Source of the DNA: G963667675 sp965197565
Lineage (GTDB): Bacteria; Chloroflexota; Dehalococcoidia; Lucifugimonadales; UBA3495
Assembly: GCA_965197565.1 (NCBI GenBank)
Contig: CBDANK010000004.1
Location: forward strand, 1,240,001 to 1,304,000
Length of the DNA: 64,000 nucleotides
Direction: 5' to 3'
Positions 60,408 to 64,000 of this stretch are shown here, one piece after another. The notes beneath the pieces are model-generated. The model was given only the letters and a program-made list of their open reading frames with translations, was not told the origin of the DNA and ran no database searches. The number at the start of each line of letters is the position of its first letter. Position 1 is the first letter of the stretch. Both the position numbers and the translations under genes were made by a program.

Positions 60408-60814
60408 CTGGATTTCTCCTGGGCGGTCCAAAGGGGGAGGGAGGACTCAAGGGCTTGGACCTGAGTGTGGAGTTCCTGGATTTCGTTAAATTTAGTGGAG
60501 TAATTGAGGATGGCGCGGATGGCGCGGAGGCGGATTTCCGGGTCTGGATTCTCGAGGAAGTCGCCGAGGTGAAGGACGGCTTGAAGGGTGAGACTCTGGA
60601 GGCATCCTTTGGCGAGTTCGGCGGACTGACGTTGTAGTTGGGCGAGTTGGCCGCGAAATTCGGAGTCCTGGAGCCAACGGTGCAAGGTGCGGCGGCCTAC
60701 CCTGGAGAGGCGGGCGGCTTGGGCGATGGAGGGTGCGGTGGCGAGTATGGGGAGGGCCGATTGCTGGCGTGGTGAGAGGCCGGGTTTTTTTGTTTCAGGG
60801 CCATTGTGAGCCAT
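60404..60814 (-). CDS. HTH protein resembling phage terminase small subunits
   Basis: The 136-aa protein has an N-terminal helix-turn-helix (LSPRQQSALPILATAPSIAQ, then AARLSRVGRRTLHRWLQD) and a helical C-terminus with an oligomerisation-like segment (ILNYSTKFNEIQELHTQVQ). The HTH/W-L-x-D pattern resembles phBC6A51-type HTH proteins and terminase small subunits. No large terminase is nearby. The downstream gene is translationally coupled to it. Confidence 0.65.
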   Translation of the reverse strand: MAHNGPETKKPGLSPRQQSALPILATAPSIAQAARLSRVGRRTLHRWLQDSEFRGQLAQLQRQSAELAKGCLQSLTLQAVLHLGDFLENPDPEIRLRAIRAILNYSTKFNEIQELHTQVQALESSLPLWTAQEKSR

Positions 60815-60925
60815 TTTGAGCCATGGGCCTGGGTGGCTTAATAGATTTGGCAGGGTGCTAATAGCTGCCTATTACCAGGGTAAGGAGTGGTCATCCGGCG
60901 TGGCAAGGGGGGAGTGTCGTGAGTT

Positions 60926-61075
60926 TAGGGCCTGTTGACACTAATAGCTGAGGACCGGGCAACCACAAGGGTTGCCCCTACGAAATCCCGTAGCACGCCG
61001 GTTGTAGAGGCGCCCTTTGTGGGAGGCTGGACTACCAATCCCTATATAGGAAATTGGTAGTGTCAACAGGCCCTA
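60926..61075. mobile_element. 150-bp MITE with 16-bp perfect inverted ends and TA target duplication
   Basis: GGGCCTGTTGACACTA at 60928-60943 is exactly complementary to 61058-61073, and both ends are flanked by TA. Left flank TGTCGTGAGTTTA plus right flank GGATGAA reproduces the uninterrupted sequence at 61221-61240, an empty-site copy. A TA duplication points to an IS630/Tc1-mariner-type transposase acting in trans. No coding capacity. It lies in the 500-base gene-free region 60815-61314. Confidence 0.85.
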
Positions 61076-61090
61076 GGATGAAGGGGGAGG

Positions 61091-61219
61091 GTGACTGTTC
61101 AGATTTGAGGGGTCCGTCGACTTCGCTGCGCTGCGCTCAGGATGAGTGGGTCCTTCGACTTCTCTGCGCTCAGGATGAGCGGTTCCCTGTCAGTGCGCTT
61201 ACCAACTCTGAACAGTTAC
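61091..61219. repeat. GTAACTGTTCAGA-ended palindromic repeat, copy 2
   Basis: GTGACTGTTCAGA at 61091-61103 and TCTGAACAGTTAC at 61207-61219 form inverted ends with one mismatch. Inside, CTGCGCTCAGGATGAG occurs twice in tandem, and one unit matches 58725-58798. Confidence 0.72.
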
Positions 61220-61314
61220 GTGTCGTGAGTTTAGGATGAACGGGGAGGCCGCCAGATTCCCAAACTCACCCTGCATAATCAGAATTCAAAGATGCAGCAG
61301 AAAGAGGGGGCACA

Positions 61315-61677
61315 ATGGGAGCGACCTATGTGACCGTGGCCATCCGAAACGTGGCCGAGCCGGAACGGGTCTGGGAGGGACTGTTCTTGGTGGACACCGG
61401 AGCAATCGATTGCTTGGTGCCCAGACAACACCTGGAATCGATTGGCCTCACGCCCAAGGGCCAACGCCGGTACGGCCTGGCCGACGGCAGCGAAATCCAG
61501 TTGGACGTCACCGGCGGGCAGATAGAGTTCATGGGAGACACCACTTGGGGAACGATAGTGTTCGGAGAGGAAACCGCCGAGCCTCTGCTGGGCGTGACCG
61601 GCCTGGAATCCGTCGGCATTGACGTGGACCCCCGCAACCAGACCCTACACAGGCTTCCCGCGGTCCGGCTGAGGTAA
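61315..61677 (+). CDS. Clan AA (retropepsin-like) aspartic protease
   Basis: The 120-aa protein is a single-domain retropepsin-like protease: TYVTVAIRNVAEPERVWEG, then FLVDTGAIDCLVPRQHLESIG with catalytic DTGA at about residue 27-30, and GTIVFGEETAEPLLGVTGLE with the second hydrophobic-Gly strand. Such proteins act as dimers; bacterial substrates are mostly unknown. AGAAAGAGGGGGCACA precedes the ATG. A dead relative lies at 15281-15415. Confidence 0.85.
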   Translation: MGATYVTVAIRNVAEPERVWEGLFLVDTGAIDCLVPRQHLESIGLTPKGQRRYGLADGSEIQLDVTGGQIEFMGDTTWGTIVFGEETAEPLLGVTGLESVGIDVDPRNQTLHRLPAVRLR

Positions 61678-61758
61678 GCTGTTCCAACTCGGCGGTCCGG
61701 GACTCCAGGTTGTCGCCGGTGTGTATCTCGTCAGTACGCGGAGAGACGTGGGAATTTT

Positions 61759-62688
61759 ATGAAAATAGAAATCAGCGAATCCCTCGGCTACTCGTACCTG
61801 CGACACGTCAAGCAGTGCTGGTTGGTGCAGACGAACTGGAAAGCCTCGAAGCACTGGGACAGGCACAAGAGCGACGCGGAATTGGCAGCGATGTTCGAGG
61901 CCATGAAGAGGAAATTCGACCCAGACGGCAGCGTGTTCAAGAAAACGAAGGATGCCGCGCAGTTATTGAAGCAGGCCGAGATTGATGTCGTCGGGGTTGA
62001 CCTGAACGGCAACGTCCATGTCATTGAGGTCGCGTTCCACGAAGGCGGCCTGAACTACGGGGACAGCCTCGTCACCCGCAACAGGGTGCTTAAGAAGTTG
62101 TTGCGCACCATGATAATACTGAACACCCATCATCCGCCGGAAACAAAGATTCATATCTGTTTTGCTTCGCCGAAAGTGAATCCCAGCGTTGAAAAGCCGC
62201 TGAAGGACATCTTCGCCGAGCTGGAAGCAGAATACCCGGAAGTCGATTGGGACCTCATAATCAACCACGACTTCACCGATCAGCTAGTGCATCCCACACT
62301 GGAAAAAGCAGACACGGTTGCAGACACTTCCGAGTTGTTCGTGCGCGCTGCGAAGCTCATGGACTTGACTGGAATACCGAGGAACCATGTGGTGCAGCCC
62401 ATGTCGGAAAAAGCGGACACTTCCTAGCAGTTCGGGGATACCTCGAACCTCCTTGATCTGACCGGGATACATGAGGCGTTATATGAGAGCGCCCGCACCA
62501 GCCAAATAACGAACGGAACTCCAGGCACTGAACGTAGCTTGCAGCCGATTGTACAAGACCTGATGAGAACATTGCTCAAGGGCTGGCCCACACTTCTCGA
62601 TGATGCAGACATACGCAACTTAATCAACCGAGACTACTGCAAAAACAACTTGGGCCTCGAACACAAAATCTTGCGCTTTTACGGATGA
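61759..62688 (+). pseudogene. Putative PD-(D/E)xK-like nuclease gene interrupted by an amber codon
   Basis: The frame from ATG 61759 encodes MKIEISESLGYSYLRHVKQC and contains DVVGVDLNGNVHVIEVAFHE, a D...ExA/K arrangement like restriction-endonuclease-fold proteins. A TAG at 62425-62427 stops it after 222 residues, but the same frame stays open for another 87 codons to TGA 62686-62688, with protein-like sequence (SNLLDLTGIHEALYESARTS, then LRTLLKG-type RTLLKGWPTLLDD and CKNNLGLEHKILRFYG). DLTGIP before the stop and DLTGIH after it form a repeat across the break. A point mutation in a 309-codon gene is the simplest reading. Function is inferred only from the motif. Confidence 0.65.
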
Positions 62689-62798
62689 GGAAAGCCGAAT
62701 CACCCGGGCGTTCCGGCGTTGGAGAGACCCCAGAATCCGCTCCTTGTCGAGCACTCCTAACTGCTCAGACTGGCAAGAGTTTATACCTCAGTAGCCAC

Positions 62799-63278
62799 TC
62801 AACTGCCCAAACCGGGGGAGACCATCGGGATATTCGCGTCCAGCGCGTCAACCAATTCTTCGACCGCATGACGGAGCCGCCTGAAGGACCGGGAGTTTTT
62901 CGAGGCGGCGTCTAGGTCGATGAGAGCGGTTAATTTTGCCTGGTGTTCGGTTTCCCGATAGTTTCTTCGCGGGAGAAGTTGCTTCAACGTTTCCTTGGGG
63001 TTAACCGTTGATTCGGGGTTACCCGTATAGGCGGTGACACCGCCGACAACGGATGCAACACTGGCGAGAAACCAGCTTTCATACTCGCGAACGACGCACA
63101 CCACGGCGATAGGGACGGGACCCGCTCCAGCCCTCCCCACATTCAGGGACCGGGCTATCTCCTCGTTCGGCCTATCACTCTCATTCAGCAGATTCGGGCT
63201 GGGTCGCGTAAGCCGCCGCCCAATTGGATACCAAGAGCGGTATTTCTTCACCATCACATCCCAGTCAGATATCTGCAA
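62799..63278 (-). pseudogene. DUF4276-like protein, 3' fragment
   Basis: The fragment carries the second half of a DUF4276-type (toprim-like) protein: VPIAVVCVVREYESWFLASV, TGNPESTVNPKETLKQLLPR, and KLTALIDLDAASKNSRSFRR to the C-terminus. Its N-terminal 50 residues (DVMVKKYRSWYPIGRRLTRP) are not family-like and derive from sequence between two direct repeats. Together with the fragment at 63283-63651 it would make one normal gene. DUF4276 proteins are usually encoded next to AAA ATPases of the OLD/AbiL type, as here. Confidence 0.65.
62926..63027. repeat. 102-bp direct repeat, copy 1
   Basis: Bases 62926-63027 are identical to 63299-63400. After the exact part both copies stay similar for about 50 bases but differ by small indels (a 6-base AGGCGG and a 3-base difference, both in frame). 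Confidence 0.9.
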
Positions 63279-63282
63279 TGGG

Positions 63283-63651
63283 TTAGTCTACTAATGAAGC
63301 GGTTAATTTTGCCTGGTGTTCGGTTTCCCGATAGTTTCTTCGCGGGAGAAGTTGCTTCAACGTTTCCTTGGGGTTAACCGTTGATTCGGGGTTACCCGTA
63401 TTGACACCGCCGACAACGGACACACTGGCGAGAAACCAGCTCATACTGTCGCAGACTTCGCGTACCAATTCAAGAGCGCAGTCAGAATCTTGGATTCGCT
63501 TCCGCAAATTGCCCTTCCCGGTGCAGTTCACCGGCCTCATAACCACAGCATCAAACCGGAGCATCGATTCATGAAGGAGCCTACGCAGCAGCACCGGCAC
63601 TGCAGCAACATCGCCGGGTCCTTCGACGATGGGTTGAATAGACCTAGTCAT
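63283..63651 (-). pseudogene. DUF4276-like protein, 5' fragment
   Basis: The ATG at 63651 shares its A with the upstream ATPase stop (TAATG), so the two genes are coupled. MTRSIQPIVEGPGDVAAVPV, LLRRLLHE and CTGKGNLRKRIQDSD are the family N-terminus (VEG toprim-like Glu motif). The frame then enters the repeat copy (SWFLASVSVVGGV, NPESTVNPKETLKQLLPR) and stops, skipping the middle of the domain with the DSDD-type motif. The gene is thus broken by duplication of its own internal segment. Confidence 0.7.
63299..63400. repeat. 102-bp direct repeat, copy 2
   Basis: Identical to 62926-63027; the two starts are 373 bases apart. See the DUF4276-like fragments. Confidence 0.9.
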
Positions 63652-64000
63652 TACGAAGCCGCCAGGGATCGAGGATGAAGCCCTTCCATGCGATGAATCT
63701 CTCCCGGGGTGAAGAGCTTTTTCATCGCCGCGGCGCGTTGGTGTTCAGAGACCGGTCCGGCGGTTGTCCCACCGTTAACCAGTTCGACCGCCCGGATGCT
63801 GTCCACGGGCACTAGGTCAAGAAAGTCCGGGCTGTGTGTAGTTACCAACATCGGCATCCGGAGCCTGGTGGTCTCTTCCATAAGTTCCGCTACGTAGGGC
63901 AAGGCTCCGGGGTGAATGGCAAGTTCCGGCTCTTCGATTATGACCAGACCGGGAGGAGGCTCTTGGTACAGCGCCGCCAGCAGACCCAGCAACCGGAGAG
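63651..64000 (-). CDS. AAA-family ATPase (OLD/RecF-like), 5' end outside window
   Basis: The frame enters from the right edge and ends at TAA 63651-63653. It shows LLGLLAALYQEPPPGLVIIE with the Walker B end IIEEPELAIHPGAL, the signature D-loop/H-loop region MLVTTHSPDFLDLVP with the switch His, and a C-terminal tail GEIHRMEGLHPRSLAAS. This matches AAA_21-type ATPases that pair with DUF4276 proteins, some of which act in phage defence or DNA repair. The Walker A part is outside the window. Confidence 0.85.
   Translation of the reverse strand, partial: LRLLGLLAALYQEPPPGLVIIEEPELAIHPGALPYVAELMEETTRLRMPMLVTTHSPDFLDLVPVDSIRAVELVNGGTTAGPVSEHQRAAAMKKLFTPGEIHRMEGLHPRSLAAS

Overview
The window looks like chromosomal DNA of a Chloroflexota bacterium, probably Dehalococcoidia or the SAR202 group. 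This is inferred from gene content, not from a marker gene: a bifunctional-nuclease/coaD/rsmD neighbourhood, many paralogous luciferase-like flavin enzymes, class III CoA-transferases, metal-dependent hydrolases and MFS transporters, and many small palindromic repeats. No rRNA, tRNA or CRISPR array was seen. Several genes are broken by short indels or stops, which fits either real decay or a draft metagenomic assembly.

Layout. 1-9000: housekeeping genes (bifunctional nuclease, a coiled-coil gene, coaD, rsmD, ribF, tyrS), the large subunit of a B12-dependent acyl-CoA mutase with isobutyryl-CoA-type substrate residues, and an EF-G-like GTPase. 9000-15400: small Rid, RAM and dimeric-barrel proteins, an orphan molybdopterin-binding oxidase subunit, a zinc ribbon, a degraded IS5-type element and an aspartic protease remnant. 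15400-24400: the most notable locus. A deaminase-type amidohydrolase, a luciferase-like flavin enzyme, a GrdE-like and a GrdB-like gene on the plus strand converge on amidase, grdC-like and grdA-like genes on the minus strand. The GrdB-like and GrdA-like frames each carry an in-frame UGA exactly at the family's selenocysteine position, and each UGA is followed by a compact hairpin with GG in its loop. Ordinary gene calling would truncate both. 24400-31500: AcoX-like kinase, TauE/SafE permease, thioredoxin reductase, sugar epimerase, fatty acid desaturase, a second luciferase-like enzyme and a HlyD-like protein.

31700-40900: six tandem MFS paralogues of about 460 aa. Each is preceded by a micro-ORF of 8-9 codons whose TGA overlaps the transporter ATG. 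40900-55100: thioredoxin and glutaredoxin-like proteins, then catabolic genes in paralogous pairs (two amidohydrolase-2 proteins, two CoA-transferases), an aminotransferase, a frameshifted enoyl-CoA hydratase, a PIN toxin-antitoxin pair, an acyl-CoA synthetase, a TenA protein and an alpha/beta hydrolase. 55100-64000: accessory DNA with an unrecognised 593-aa coiled-coil protein, two alpha-hydroxy-acid oxidases, a terminase-like HTH pair, MITE-like repeats, an intact clan AA protease, an amber-interrupted nuclease-like gene, and a DUF4276-like gene broken by a direct repeat beside an AAA ATPase that runs off the end.

Together the genes suggest a heterotroph that activates and reduces small organic and amino-acid-like substrates. 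The GrdA/B/C/E-like set with thioredoxin reductase resembles a selenium-dependent Stickland-type reductase, but GrdD is absent from the window and the GrdE-like and GrdB-like proteins have lost cysteines that are standard in clostridial enzymes.
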